The notes under the pieces were generated by a model. The model did not search any database. It was not told the DNA's origin and saw only the letters and a list, made by a program, of their open reading frames with translations. Positions 37,141-46,271 of a stretch of DNA of 64,000 bases are shown one piece after another (position 1 is the stretch's first letter; every line of letters starts with the position of its first letter). The DNA lies in the NCBI RefSeq assembly GCF_016458275.1, contig NZ_JAEMHM010000008.1:186001-250000 (forward strand). Reading direction: 5' to 3'. Source of the DNA: Geomesophilobacter sediminis. GTDB lineage: Bacteria > Desulfobacterota > Desulfuromonadia > Geobacterales > Geobacteraceae. A program made the translations under genes and the position numbers.

Positions 37141-38590
37141 CGGGGGAGTTGGGAGCGTCGGAAGATGCCGGTGCATTGGCCGCTTCGGAGCCGCCGGGCT
37201 TGGAGCCGGGCTTGCGCCGCCGGCGCCGTTTTTTCTTCTCGGCGTCTCCTTCCGGTTTCCCCTGCTCGCCCTCGACCTTCACCTTCTCGGCTTCGGCTTT
37301 AACTTTCTCGCCTTCGTCCTTGCGCTTTTCGCCGGCCGGTTTTCCTCTGCCGCTACCGGACCTACCTCTTTCACCGCCGGACTTTCCGCGGCGGCCGGGA
37401 GCCAGTTTATCGTCGGTCTTCGGTCTGGGCTTGGTCCGTTTGTAATCGTGGACGAACAGATCGTCCTCGGCCCATTCGGTCGGGATCTTCTGCTTGATGT
37501 AATCCTCGATCGCCTCCAGGTAGAACGCCCCGTCCTCGTCGGCCAGGGAGATCGCCTTTCCTTCCGCGCCGGCGCGGGCGGTCCGGCCGATCCGGTGCAC
37601 GTAGTCCTCGCAGTCCTGCGGCAGGTCGTAGTTGATGACGTGGGAGACCCCGTCGATATGCAGCCCGCGGGAGGCGACGTCGGTGGCGATCATGATCGGA
37701 AGCTTGCCGTCCTTGAAGTCGGCGAGGATCTTCATCCGCTTGCGCTGTTCGACGTCACCGGAGATCACCCGGCAGGGATACTCGTTGGCGGAAAGGCGGT
37801 CCATGAGGAACTCGGCTTCGCGCTTGGTATTGACGAAGACCATGGTCCGATCCATCCCTTCGCGCCGGAGCAGACCCAAAAGCAGCGGGAACTTCTCCTT
37901 GCGCGAGACGTGGAAGAGGACCTGCTCCACGCGCTCGGCGGTCATCTGCTCCGGAGTCACCGAGACCTTTTCCGGGATGTTCATGAACTCGTAGGCGAGC
38001 TCCATGACCCGGGTGTTCAGGGTCGCCGAGAAGAGGAAATTCTGCCGCTTTTCGTAGCTCGGGAGTTTTCTCAGGATGTAGCGCAGGTCGGCGATGAACC
38101 CCATGTCGAACATGCGGTCCGCTTCGTCGATGACCAGCGACTCGATGTCCTTGAGGGAGTAGACCTTCTGTTTGAGGTAGTCGATGAGCCGCCCCGGGGT
38201 GCCGATGACGACGTCGGCGCCCGCCTTGAGCGCGTCGCGCTGCTTCATGTAGTCCACGCCGCCGTAGATCGCCTGGATCACGAAACCGGTGTGCTTGCCG
38301 AGGGTCTGGGCGTCCTTTTCGATTTGGACCACGAGTTCGCGGGTGGGGGCGAGGATGAGGGCACGGGGGTGATGTTCGTTGCCGCTCTTCTTCTGGCTGA
38401 GGAGCTTGGTGAAGAGGGCGATGAGGAACGCGGCGGTCTTGCCGGTGCCGGTCTGGGCCTGGCCGGCGACGTCTTTTCCGCTCAGCGCCAGCGGGAGTGA
38501 CTTCTCCTGGATGGGGGTGCAGTCGGTGAAGCCGGTCTCCTCGATCCCTTTCAGAACCTCTGACGGGATCGATAAGTCTGTGAATTTCAT
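37133..38590 (-). CDS. DEAD-box RNA helicase (RhlB/RhlE-like) with basic tail
   Basis: The 485-residue ATP-dependent RNA helicase has all motifs: TGFTDCTPIQEKSLPLAL (Q motif), AQTGTGKT, PTRELVVQ, GTPGRL, DEAD, SAT and HRIGRTARAG. After residue about 400 the chain becomes Lys/Arg/Glu/Gly-rich and includes KKKRRRRRRKPG, an RNA-binding tail. It may work in cold adaptation, ribosome assembly or RNA decay. The overlap with the WYL regulator suggests joint control. Confidence 0.93.
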   Translation of the reverse strand: MKFTDLSIPSEVLKGIEETGFTDCTPIQEKSLPLALSGKDVAGQAQTGTGKTAAFLIALFTKLLSQKKSGNEHHPRALILAPTRELVVQIEKDAQTLGKHTGFVIQAIYGGVDYMKQRDALKAGADVVIGTPGRLIDYLKQKVYSLKDIESLVIDEADRMFDMGFIADLRYILRKLPSYEKRQNFLFSATLNTRVMELAYEFMNIPEKVSVTPEQMTAERVEQVLFHVSRKEKFPLLLGLLRREGMDRTMVFVNTKREAEFLMDRLSANEYPCRVISGDVEQRKRMKILADFKDGKLPIMIATDVASRGLHIDGVSHVINYDLPQDCEDYVHRIGRTARAGAEGKAISLADEDGAFYLEAIEDYIKQKIPTEWAEDDLFVHDYKRTKPRPKTDDKLAPGRRGKSGGERGRSGSGRGKPAGEKRKDEGEKVKAEAEKVKVEGEQGKPEGDAEKKKRRRRRKPGSKPGGSEAANAPASSDAPNSPDA

Positions 38591-38792
38591 TCTCTGGTTA
38601 TCCTTTTTTCACGTTATTTCAAGAGGATATCATTAGCACAATGTGCAGGAAATGGCAATGGAAAGGATGCTGTAAGCGTGCCAGGAGCGGTTATCAGCGA
38701 AAAAGAAGTTTCCACGTCGCTCTCTTTTTTGTCCTTCAACCTTTTCGGGAGCTATGGTATCTTCAGTCGGATTTCACCAAGAAGAGGGGCAG

Positions 38793-39425
38793 ATGCAATC
38801 GTTTATCCAGATCGAATCACCTAACTACCTTAAACCTGAAGAACTTTCCAGTCCGGCCGACTGGAAAACCGTTTTCGGCAACGACCGGCCATTGGCGCTG
38901 GAGATCGGCTGCGGCGTCGGCGACTTCATCCTGAAGACGGCGTTGGATGAGCCGGACACCAACTTCATCGCCATCGACTTTTACAACAAGGGATGCTGGA
39001 AAAGCTGCCGGCGCCTGGATAAACACGGGGTGAGCAACGTCCGGGTGCTGCGCGACGAGGCGCGGCTGTTCGTCACCGAGCGGATCGCCAAGGGGAGTCT
39101 CTCCGCGGTCTACATCAACTGTCCCGACCCCTGGCCCAAGAAGCGGCACCGGAAGCGGCGTCTGGTGAACCGGGAGTTCGTGGAATTTATGCTCGACTAC
39201 CTGGTTCCCGGTGGCGATTTCTTTTTCGCCACCGATTTTGACGACTACGGGATCGACGTGGCGCAGGCTCTGCCCGGTGTGGAGCGGCTGGAGAACCAGT
39301 TCGCCCCCGACCTGTACCGGCACGACTTCCCCGGCTATCACCTTTCCAAGTACATGCGGAAGTTCATGGCCGAAGGGAAGCAGATCTATTTCGTGCATTA
39401 CAAGGTGAAAAAGGCGGAAGGGTGA
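38793..39425 (+). CDS. trmB: tRNA (guanine-N7-)-methyltransferase TrmB
   Basis: The enzyme of 210 residues methylates G46 of tRNA. Motifs: [14 protein letters not shown] for [19 protein letters not shown], and [16 protein letters not shown], the TrmB hallmark. It ends with [22 protein letters not shown] 38793 follows GAAGAGGGG; the longer frame from 38754 adds unconserved residues. Length is normal. Confidence 0.92.
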   Translation: MQSFIQIESPNYLKPEELSSPADWKTVFGNDRPLALEIGCGVGDFILKTALDEPDTNFIAIDFYNKGCWKSCRRLDKHGVSNVRVLRDEARLFVTERIAKGSLSAVYINCPDPWPKKRHRKRRLVNREFVEFMLDYLVPGGDFFFATDFDDYGIDVAQALPGVERLENQFAPDLYRHDFPGYHLSKYMRKFMAEGKQIYFVHYKVKKAEG

Positions 39426-39445
39426 TTTTATAGATTACTGAATCA

Positions 39446-39665
39446 GCCGCAGATGAACGCGACTAAACGCAGATCTGTCGGATTGGTTTAGTACGGCAGG
39501 GTTTTAAGTCCCCCCTTGAAAAAGGGGATTTAGGGGGATTTGCTCTTAAGATTTTCAACGTCCTGACGTCTGGGAAAACCTCAAAGGCAAATCTGCCCCG
39601 CCTCCTTCGCCAAAGTGGTGCGTTGTCCGATGTCATCTGCGTTCATCTGCGTTCATCTGCGGCTA
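39446..39665. repeat. Dispersed element E1, copy 1, with inverted-repeat ends
   Basis: The left end reads GCCGCAGATGAACGCGACTA and the right end is a run of ATCTGCGTTC units closing with GCGGCTAA, its inverted counterpart. Inside lies a CCCCC...GGGG palindrome (about 39509-39540). A related copy lies at 46014-46216. The right end supplies the TAG stop codon of copD (39663-39665). Confidence 0.7.
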
Positions 39666-40691
39666 ATGCGCATGATGTTCCACCGATCCCACCGCCGGCA
39701 GATGATCGTGTTTCGCATACTTCGCCGGCGTCTCATGGCGCAAAACCGTCGCCAAAAGCAGCATCACCACCAGCAGCAGGATCTCAATCCGCACCGTCGC
39801 CCGAAACCGGCGCACCACCGTTCCCTTTCCCACCAACGACGGATTCGCCCCTGCCACCGCCGCTGCAATAGGGCCGATCAATGTAGATCGCAACGGGTCC
39901 AGCCCGGCCGATTCGCGCAGTGCCGGCACCACCAGGTACCGGTTGAATGCCCCCACCTCCAAAAGCGCGCAGAAAAGCGCTCCCTTGCCCACCACGATCC
40001 CGCCGTACAGCGTAGTCATCAGCGAACTCACCTCGTCGAGGTTGATCACCGTGTTGTACGCCGCCGTGGCGGCCACGACCAAAACCGCCCACCCGGCAAC
40101 GCGGGAAAATCTCGAAACCGCTTCCGCCACCCGCGGCGCCACCTCCTCCGTTGCGTCCCTCAGCACCGCGCGATCCAGCGCGATCAACCCACCGCACCAG
40201 ATCAGCACCGCCATCAGGTGCAGTCCATCCATAAACTCCGGGAGGGTGAAATCCCCCGCGTCCGCGGCATGGCCGGTTGCGCTTTCGGTGCCACAGACGA
40301 CGGCGATGAGCGCCATCATCACCCAGGAGAGCGATCCTCTTTGCTCGAGCCGCCGGGCGGCCAACGCGGTGCCGGAAAGTAACGCCAAGGCGACCATCCG
40401 TCCGAGCCATAACTGGCCGTAGTGGCTGCGCAGCACCGCCGGGAGCATCGGAACGACTTCGGAGAGCGGAACGTCCCCCATCTCGGTGCTGCGCACCAGA
40501 AACGCCAGCGCAGCGCTCAGGAAGGCAGCGCCAATCCCGATGCCGAAGACTTTACCGAGGTTGTTGTCACGCCACAGGAGAGGGGGCGAATCAGGAGTGG
40601 AGGTCAGCCAGCCCGCGCCGAGAACAGCGCCGGTGCAGATGGTGAGGGAAAGAATTTCAATCCAGGAGGGAAGGAGGGCAAGCAACGACAC
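39663..40691 (-). CDS. copD: Copper resistance protein CopD-like
   Basis: The 342-residue inner membrane protein has about eight hydrophobic segments and histidines placed as in the CopD/YcnJ family (SHYGQLWLGRM, ATGHAADAG, GLHLMAVLIWCGGL). The C-terminus is His-rich (KHDHLP, VEHHAH), probably metal-binding. With CopC it is thought to bring copper into the cytoplasm. GTG 40691 follows AAGGGGGAG closely. The stop codon lies inside repeat element E1. Confidence 0.87.
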   Translation of the reverse strand: MSLLALLPSWIEILSLTICTGAVLGAGWLTSTPDSPPLLWRDNNLGKVFGIGIGAAFLSAALAFLVRSTEMGDVPLSEVVPMLPAVLRSHYGQLWLGRMVALALLSGTALAARRLEQRGSLSWVMMALIAVVCGTESATGHAADAGDFTLPEFMDGLHLMAVLIWCGGLIALDRAVLRDATEEVAPRVAEAVSRFSRVAGWAVLVVAATAAYNTVINLDEVSSLMTTLYGGIVVGKGALFCALLEVGAFNRYLVVPALRESAGLDPLRSTLIGPIAAAVAGANPSLVGKGTVVRRFRATVRIEILLLVVMLLLATVLRHETPAKYAKHDHLPAVGSVEHHAH

Positions 40692-40700
40692 AACTCCCCC

Positions 40701-41072
40701 TTAGCGGACCGTGAACGGGAAATCGCCGGTGGTGCGATGGCCGTCGCGGGATACAACCTTCCAGTAGACGTGGTAGGTATCCGGTTTCAACGGGGGAACG
40801 CCGATTTCGAGGAGTTTTTTGTCCTTGGCGTCGACGTGCCCGTCGCCCTTGTCCACCCGTTTGCCGTTGTGGTCTTTGACCATCAGCGTACTGAATCCCG
40901 CCTCCAGCGCTCCGTCGAACCAGATGCGCACCATTTGCGGTGCGTTGACCGTCGCCCCGACCTTCGGCTCGGAGCGCTCCGGGAAACAGTGCGCCCACAC
41001 GGTACCAGGGGCGGCAAGTGCCACGAGGATCAGGGCCGAAACGAGCCATCCTCTGCAACGAGTCGATATCAT
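40701..41072 (-). CDS. copC: Periplasmic copper-binding protein CopC-like
   Basis: The 123-residue protein has a signal peptide cleaved after TVWA, leaving histidine as the first mature residue (HCFPERSEP), the known Cu(II) ligand of CopC. The Ig-like fold ends with VVSRDGHRTTGDFPF, holding the second Asp/His ligand site. It overlaps the upstream gene by ATGA and precedes copD. Together they form a copper uptake or handling unit. Confidence 0.9.
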   Translation of the reverse strand: MISTRCRGWLVSALILVALAAPGTVWAHCFPERSEPKVGATVNAPQMVRIWFDGALEAGFSTLMVKDHNGKRVDKGDGHVDAKDKKLLEIGVPPLKPDTYHVYWKVVSRDGHRTTGDFPFTVR

Positions 41073-41950
41073 GGGAAAATTGGCCTCCCGATGCTGTTGG
41101 GGAAAAGGTCGTCGAGGAACAGATGGAACAGGGCCATTACCCCGATACTGTTACCGGAGCGCGCATTGATCGGAATCTCTGCGGCCACGCCGAATTCAAC
41201 CGATTTGCCCATCCAGACGATCCCGGGGTTGACGGTTCCGGTGGTTTGTCGGGTGTCCACGTCCGTTTGCATGGGAAACTCCGTCACCAGGGTCATCCGG
41301 TTGAACGGCGCGCCGAGCCCGACGTCCTTAACATAGGACTGAAGATACTGGAGGCTGTACTGCAAAGTAAAGCCCCAACTGAAGGTGGCCGGGTTCTCGG
41401 AGCGGATCGGGAAATCAGGACCGATGGCGCCGGTGACGGCGAACGGTTTGAGAAACGATGCGCTGTCGGGGAGATCCCCCATCCCCTTGCCGAAGAAGAG
41501 GGCGGGGGAGACGGTCGAGGTGTTCTCGGCTATCCGGCGTGCCCCGGTGCCGCCGATTTCCACGTCGGTGCCCAAGGATAGGATGGTTTCGTGCTGTTCG
41601 CTGGTGAAAAATTGCCACTTGCCGCCGACCGAGAGGTTCTCCCAACCGCTCGTGGCGCCGGCGCCGTCCAGGCGCTGATACGCGTCGTGGAATTCGAGGC
41701 CGAAATTGGGGAGGATCCTTTTGGAATAGTCCAGGTTGAACTCGGTGGAGTTGTTCGGGGCATCGCCCGGCTGTTTGCGATGATCCACCAAAAGGGAGAA
41801 CTCATCCGAGATGAACGGATCGTCCACCTGGAAGGTAGTAGGGAAGAATCTTTTCCCGGCAGTCCCGTGTGCATGAGCGGAAAGGGGCGCCAGAACAAGG
41901 ATAAGCATTATGGAAAGGAACGAAACAGCCGTAAATTTAAGTTCTCGCAT
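41069..41950 (-). CDS. Outer membrane beta-barrel-like protein in the copper operon
   Basis: The 293-residue protein has a signal peptide ending in SAHAHG, then repeated amphipathic strands (YSKRILPNFGLEFHD, VGGKWQFF, GVAAEIPINA) as in outer membrane porins. It is the first gene of the copC-copD run (GGAGGG ribosome site; ATGA overlap with copC), so it might be the outer membrane part of copper acquisition or tolerance. I do not recognise a named family. Confidence 0.75.
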   Translation of the reverse strand: MRELKFTAVSFLSIMLILVLAPLSAHAHGTAGKRFFPTTFQVDDPFISDEFSLLVDHRKQPGDAPNNSTEFNLDYSKRILPNFGLEFHDAYQRLDGAGATSGWENLSVGGKWQFFTSEQHETILSLGTDVEIGGTGARRIAENTSTVSPALFFGKGMGDLPDSASFLKPFAVTGAIGPDFPIRSENPATFSWGFTLQYSLQYLQSYVKDVGLGAPFNRMTLVTEFPMQTDVDTRQTTGTVNPGIVWMGKSVEFGVAAEIPINARSGNSIGVMALFHLFLDDLFPNSIGRPIFP

Positions 41951-42654
41951 GACAATACCCTCCAGGATACTACATAACGCAGTCAGAAATTGCGATGAAG
42001 GTTATCGCCAAAGGCGATTCTGTCAATGAACATAAGCATTACAAGAATCTTACAACAAAAGGAAGAACCATTGGTTCTCCCTTCTGTTGTAGTTGTCGGG
42101 AATTTAGCCGCGGATGAACGTCGATGGCCGCAGATAGGATTGTGGCAAAGCCGGGCCACAGAAGTTAAAGCCGGACCACAGAGGACACAGAGGGACACAG
42201 AGGAAAACCTATTGGTGTGGTCGGTTGAACCAGTAGGGGCTCAGCATGCAGCGCCCGTCAGCCCTGGTATTGGTCATTTCGCCAAGGCGAAAGCGTGACC
42301 TTAAGTCCCCCTTTAGCAAAGGGGGACTTAGGGAGATTTGCCTTTGAGGTGTTACCGTTACCGGGAGGCAGCAGAAGACCTGAGAACCAGATCCCCCTTG
42401 GCCCCCTTTGTCAAAGGAGGGGCCATACCGAACCTGTAAAAAAGAAAAGCTCCAGCCTGTAACAACAAAGCTGGAGCTTTTTTGTGGAGCGAAAGGCAAG
42501 GAGTGACGGGCGCAGCATGCTGCGCCCCTACGGGATTAAAAACGCGAACACAAGGTTTTCCTCTGTGTCCCTCCGTGTCCTCGGTGGTGCTGCTTTACGA
42601 CAATCCCATCTGCGTTCATCAGCGTTTATCTGCGGCTAATTTTCCCGCTTCCGG
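41951..42654. repeat. Nested inverted-repeat region between glutamate dehydrogenase and copper genes
   Basis: Four shells of complementary sequence share one centre: 42099-42149 with 42596-42646 (GCCGCRGATRAACG type), 42173-42211 with 42551-42590 (GAGGGACACAGAGGAAAACC type), 42231-42260 with 42504-42534 (CAGCATGC cores), and inside these the palindromes at 42302-42340 and 42388-42425. Outside, 42051-42091 forms a separate 20-base hairpin in the copper operon leader. No gene is seen. Confidence 0.75.
42445..42483. terminator. Intrinsic terminator at the centre of the nested repeats
   Basis: AAAAGCTCCAGC (42445-42456) pairs with GCTGGAGCTTTT (42470-42481), followed by more T. U-tracts exist for both directions, so it can end glutamate dehydrogenase transcripts. 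Confidence 0.75.
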
Positions 42655-45615
42655 TTATTCGAAGTTCCGCAAAAGATGCCCGCGGATCGTCGCTTCCAGG
42701 TCGTCCTCCCGTTCGCCGCGGTACACCAGCGAGGAACCGAGCTCCGCGGCCAGGATCGCGAAGAGATATTTCTGCGGCAGGTTCTTGATCCGGCGCCGGT
42801 AGCGCTCCTCGCTCAGCATGCGCGGCAGGTGCGCCAGGATCGCCCGCCGGTACAGCGGCTGCAGACAGAGTTGCGGCCGGTTCTGGAAGAACCGGAAGAT
42901 CATCGCGTAGTTCGCGTTGATCTCGGTGCTCAGGCTGTCCGAGATGTCGGTGCAAAGCAGCGCCGGCTGCTCCCGGTGCCGCTTGATGATCAGGCTCGCC
43001 TCGTCCGCGGCCCTTTTTTCCAGGATCGCCAGGACGTCCCGCACGTAGCGGTCCTTCTCGGTCAGAAACTCTTCCTCGCTCAAAAGCAGGTTGGCGATGA
43101 TCTCGTAGGACGAGGAAATGACCCCGCACTTGTTCGCCGAGGCGTCGCGCATGATGATCACCCCGCGTTTTTGCAGCTCGATGCGGGCCTCCGGGGTGAT
43201 GAACGAGTTCGCCCCCTCGACGATCGCCGGGGCGGACGGCGTCGCATCCGACAGGAAGAAGTCGCTCCAGTTGTCCCGGTCGATGGTTTCCGGACGCCCG
43301 CCGGCGGGGATGAAGAGGTCGGCCGGGACCGTGAAGGGGAGGCTGGCGTACTCGCGGGAGAACTCGTCGGTGGAAATCCAGCTTTCGTTGATGCCGGCCG
43401 AGGTGCGGTCCACCCGGCGATAGAGTTCGCGCAGCCCTTCGCGCTTGTTCCCGGTGCGGAAAAGCATGAATCCCCCCGGGTTGAGGTTCATCGGGTTGAA
43501 GGCGTCCAAATCCTCTTTGAGCAGGATGCGGGAAAGCTCCCCGTGGTTCGCCCCTTCCGGATCGTAGAGGGCGGCGGTGCCGTCCAGGATCAGCCGGATC
43601 GCGACCTTCGGTGCGCGGCCCAAAAGGATGCGCATGGCGTTTCCGGCCACGTCCCCGTTGGTCCCCCCGGTGAACTTCACCGTAAAGGGGTCCTTGGTGA
43701 TGTCGATGCCGAGATCGGCCATGGTGACCTCGGCGAATTTGACCACGCCGGTCGAGGTGACCCCGTACTCCTTGTGGTTGATCCCCACCTCCTTGCTGGA
43801 GATGATCCCGATGCCGAGGATGTAGCCGCGCCGCTTGGAGATGCGGGCGATGTTCTCGATCATCGCGTCGTGCATGTTCTCGTCCGGACCGATTTCGATC
43901 GGCTCGTCCTCACGGTAGTAATCCACCACCCGGGGGTGCTTGGCGACGCCGTTCTCGGTGATGAAGATGTCGAGGAAGGCGTTGATCACCCCGTGCTGCA
44001 GCTTGTACAGACGCCAGTTTTCCATTTCCCGCTCGCCGCCGCGCTGCATGTCGGAGGCGTCCAGGATCAGCACCAGCTTCGATCCCCCCTCGTAGATGTC
44101 CTTGTTCTTGAGGTGCTGGGTGTGGGCCAGGACGAAGTTTTCCCGGAAGATGGTGTTGGCGTTGGTGATGAAGTCGTCGGTGTTGCGCGCGATGACGGTG
44201 CGCCAGCCGCCGCGGGCGATATCGGAGAAGCCGATATGGTAGCCGAACCCGTACCGGCTGAAGAAAAAGGTGACCCGAAACGGCAGCGCCTGGGGGAGAT
44301 CCGCGGTGAATTCGGGGGGGAGTTCTTTGAGATAGATCGGATCCAGCCGGAAGGCGAGCGCCTGCTTTTCCAGCACGAAGAGGTTCGTCTTCAGCGTGTG
44401 CTCGATGAACAAAAGGCAGCAGCCGAAGATGGTGCGGCGCACCTCGTCGAGATAGCGGTGCCCGGTGTTGTAATCCTCGACCGCCTCCCGGGTCTCTTCG
44501 AGCACTGTCCGGTACACCGAGTCGCGGTCCTCAAGCTGCGGGTCGAAACGCGCCTTGAAGAGTTTCACCAGCTGCAGCGCGATTTCCGGGTGCGAATAGA
44601 ACGCACTCTGCACGTCGTCCAGCCCGTAACGGTCCGGACGGGTGTGGGCGAGGTTGGTGTGGCAAAACGCGATGAACGCGTTCACCAATGACGCCTCTTC
44701 GCCGGTCATGATCCCGGTGGTGACGAATTCCCGGTAGGCTTGGCCGCGGGTGGCGACGATCTGCGTGTTGTAAAGCTCATCCTGCAGTCGCTGGAAAATC
44801 TCGCCGTCCGGGCGCAGCGTGCCGCCGATACGATGGGTGACGTAGAAGGTGCCGAGAAAGTAGGGATGCCCCCCGCTGGAGATGGTAAGGCAATAGGCGC
44901 GGTTGACGGCGAATTCCAGGCGGTTGAACACCTCCATGAGCTGGAGGAGAAATTCCCGCGGCGGCGGGTTGGCCACCGCGAAATGGACCCGCGAGTGCGT
45001 GCCGTCCGCCATCGGTTCGACCGAAAGGTAGAGGCCGCTGCTGCGGTTGGCCTTTTGCAAAAGCTGCAGCACCTGGGCGACCCGAAGCGGCGAGGAGACC
45101 CGCACATAGCTCTCGTTGTTGAGCCAGAGGATCCGCAGCAGTCGGTCGTAATCCTTCATGTCGAAGTCGGGATAGCTCTTCCGGATTTCCCCGGCCACGC
45201 TCCTGACGATCGACCTCGGGATTACCGCGGCATCGAGCGCCAGGACCACCTCGTTGCTCTTGCGGTCAAACTCGAAACGCTGGATTTCCAGCTCCTGCTC
45301 CATGCCCGGCAGCATTCCGTCCGAGTGGGTGAACATGGCATAGGAAATGTCCCGGTCCCCCCACTGGCGCAGGGCGTCGTAGAGCGAGCCGACCTCGTTG
45401 ACCCGGGCGAGGATGAGCGATTTTTCGCGGTCGGCGAGGATAAGGCGCCGGTTGTGCTTCAAGCTGCCGAGTTCGCGCTCCAGGATGGCGAGCGCTTCCG
45501 GCTCGTCGCGCATGGCGCGGAAAAAGAAGGGGGAGATCTGTTCGTGGAGCCATTTCCGGTTTCTGGCGACGTCGGCGGAGGAGACCGACCGTTTTTTTGC
45601 TCCCTGGTTAGGCAT
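42655..45615 (-). CDS. NAD-specific glutamate dehydrogenase, large type
   Basis: The 986-residue protein belongs to the large NAD-GDH class, which converts glutamate to 2-oxoglutarate and ammonia. The dehydrogenase core is in the second half: YGFGYHIGFSDIARGGWRT, the glutamate-binding block around SKLVLILDASD, and the nucleotide-binding fold near KFTGGTNGDVAGNAMRI. IVEGANSFITPEAR is the conserved C-terminal block. At under 1000 residues it is shorter than the 1600-residue type, resembling the 115 kDa group. AAGGGG precedes the ATG. Confidence 0.9.
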   Translation of the reverse strand: MPNQGAKKRSVSSADVARNRKWLHEQISPFFFRAMRDEPEALAILERELGSLKHNRRLILADREKSLILARVNEVGSLYDALRQWGDRDISYAMFTHSDGMLPGMEQELEIQRFEFDRKSNEVVLALDAAVIPRSIVRSVAGEIRKSYPDFDMKDYDRLLRILWLNNESYVRVSSPLRVAQVLQLLQKANRSSGLYLSVEPMADGTHSRVHFAVANPPPREFLLQLMEVFNRLEFAVNRAYCLTISSGGHPYFLGTFYVTHRIGGTLRPDGEIFQRLQDELYNTQIVATRGQAYREFVTTGIMTGEEASLVNAFIAFCHTNLAHTRPDRYGLDDVQSAFYSHPEIALQLVKLFKARFDPQLEDRDSVYRTVLEETREAVEDYNTGHRYLDEVRRTIFGCCLLFIEHTLKTNLFVLEKQALAFRLDPIYLKELPPEFTADLPQALPFRVTFFFSRYGFGYHIGFSDIARGGWRTVIARNTDDFITNANTIFRENFVLAHTQHLKNKDIYEGGSKLVLILDASDMQRGGEREMENWRLYKLQHGVINAFLDIFITENGVAKHPRVVDYYREDEPIEIGPDENMHDAMIENIARISKRRGYILGIGIISSKEVGINHKEYGVTSTGVVKFAEVTMADLGIDITKDPFTVKFTGGTNGDVAGNAMRILLGRAPKVAIRLILDGTAALYDPEGANHGELSRILLKEDLDAFNPMNLNPGGFMLFRTGNKREGLRELYRRVDRTSAGINESWISTDEFSREYASLPFTVPADLFIPAGGRPETIDRDNWSDFFLSDATPSAPAIVEGANSFITPEARIELQKRGVIIMRDASANKCGVISSSYEIIANLLLSEEEFLTEKDRYVRDVLAILEKRAADEASLIIKRHREQPALLCTDISDSLSTEINANYAMIFRFFQNRPQLCLQPLYRRAILAHLPRMLSEERYRRRIKNLPQKYLFAILAAELGSSLVYRGEREDDLEATIRGHLLRNFE

Positions 45616-46271
45616 GCGATACCCCTTTGAGATATGAAAGATTGCTTGTTACTGTAACAACACGTTTCGGCAACTGCATGAGAATGTTTAACCTATAGAA
45701 GGAACTACGGCAACCGGAACCGTTAAAGATTTACCCGCTGTTCCAGTGAGCAGGGAAAGGTTGAGTTGTGACATTTCTTTGAGCCAAGGCCCGCTCTCAA
45801 TGGGTGCAGATGGTAACCCTGAGGAAACGACAGTTATCCTGTGGGAGCGCCATTCCTGGCGCGAATAATCCGCGGGACCTCGCGCATCGGAAAAACTGAC
45901 AACCGTTTGAACCGGGATGGAAGGGATGAAGGGGATAAACCTTTTAGATCCTGACGGATTATCCCCTGCATCCCCTTCATCCCTGTTAACACCCTGTTAA
46001 CTTCCGAATCCGTCCGCCGATAAACGCCGATGAACGCGACTCGGTCGGATTGGTATAGTACGACAGGATTTTAAGTCCTCCTTTGAAAAAGGGGGATTTA
46101 GGGAGATTTGCTTTTAAGCTTTGATAGTAAAACACGACACGATCTCATTCCCCAGCACCGACGCAAAACAAACCGTTTGACCTCTTGACGCTCATCTGCG
46201 TTCATCTGCGTTCATCTGCGGCCAAATTCATCCGTCATACAAAACCGTTGAATCCGCGCCGGTGAGTCTGT
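45616..46271. repeat. Gene-free region made of dispersed repeats
   Basis: It holds a REP-like copy at 45840-45864. An imperfect hairpin (about 45914-45988) has arms rich in GGGATGAAGGGGATAA. E1 copy 2 lies at 46014-46216, sharing with copy 1 the block GTCGGATTGGT and TTTTAAGTCC and the ATCTGCGTTC tandem right end. The rest, 45616-45835, shows nothing recognisable. Confidence 0.7.
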
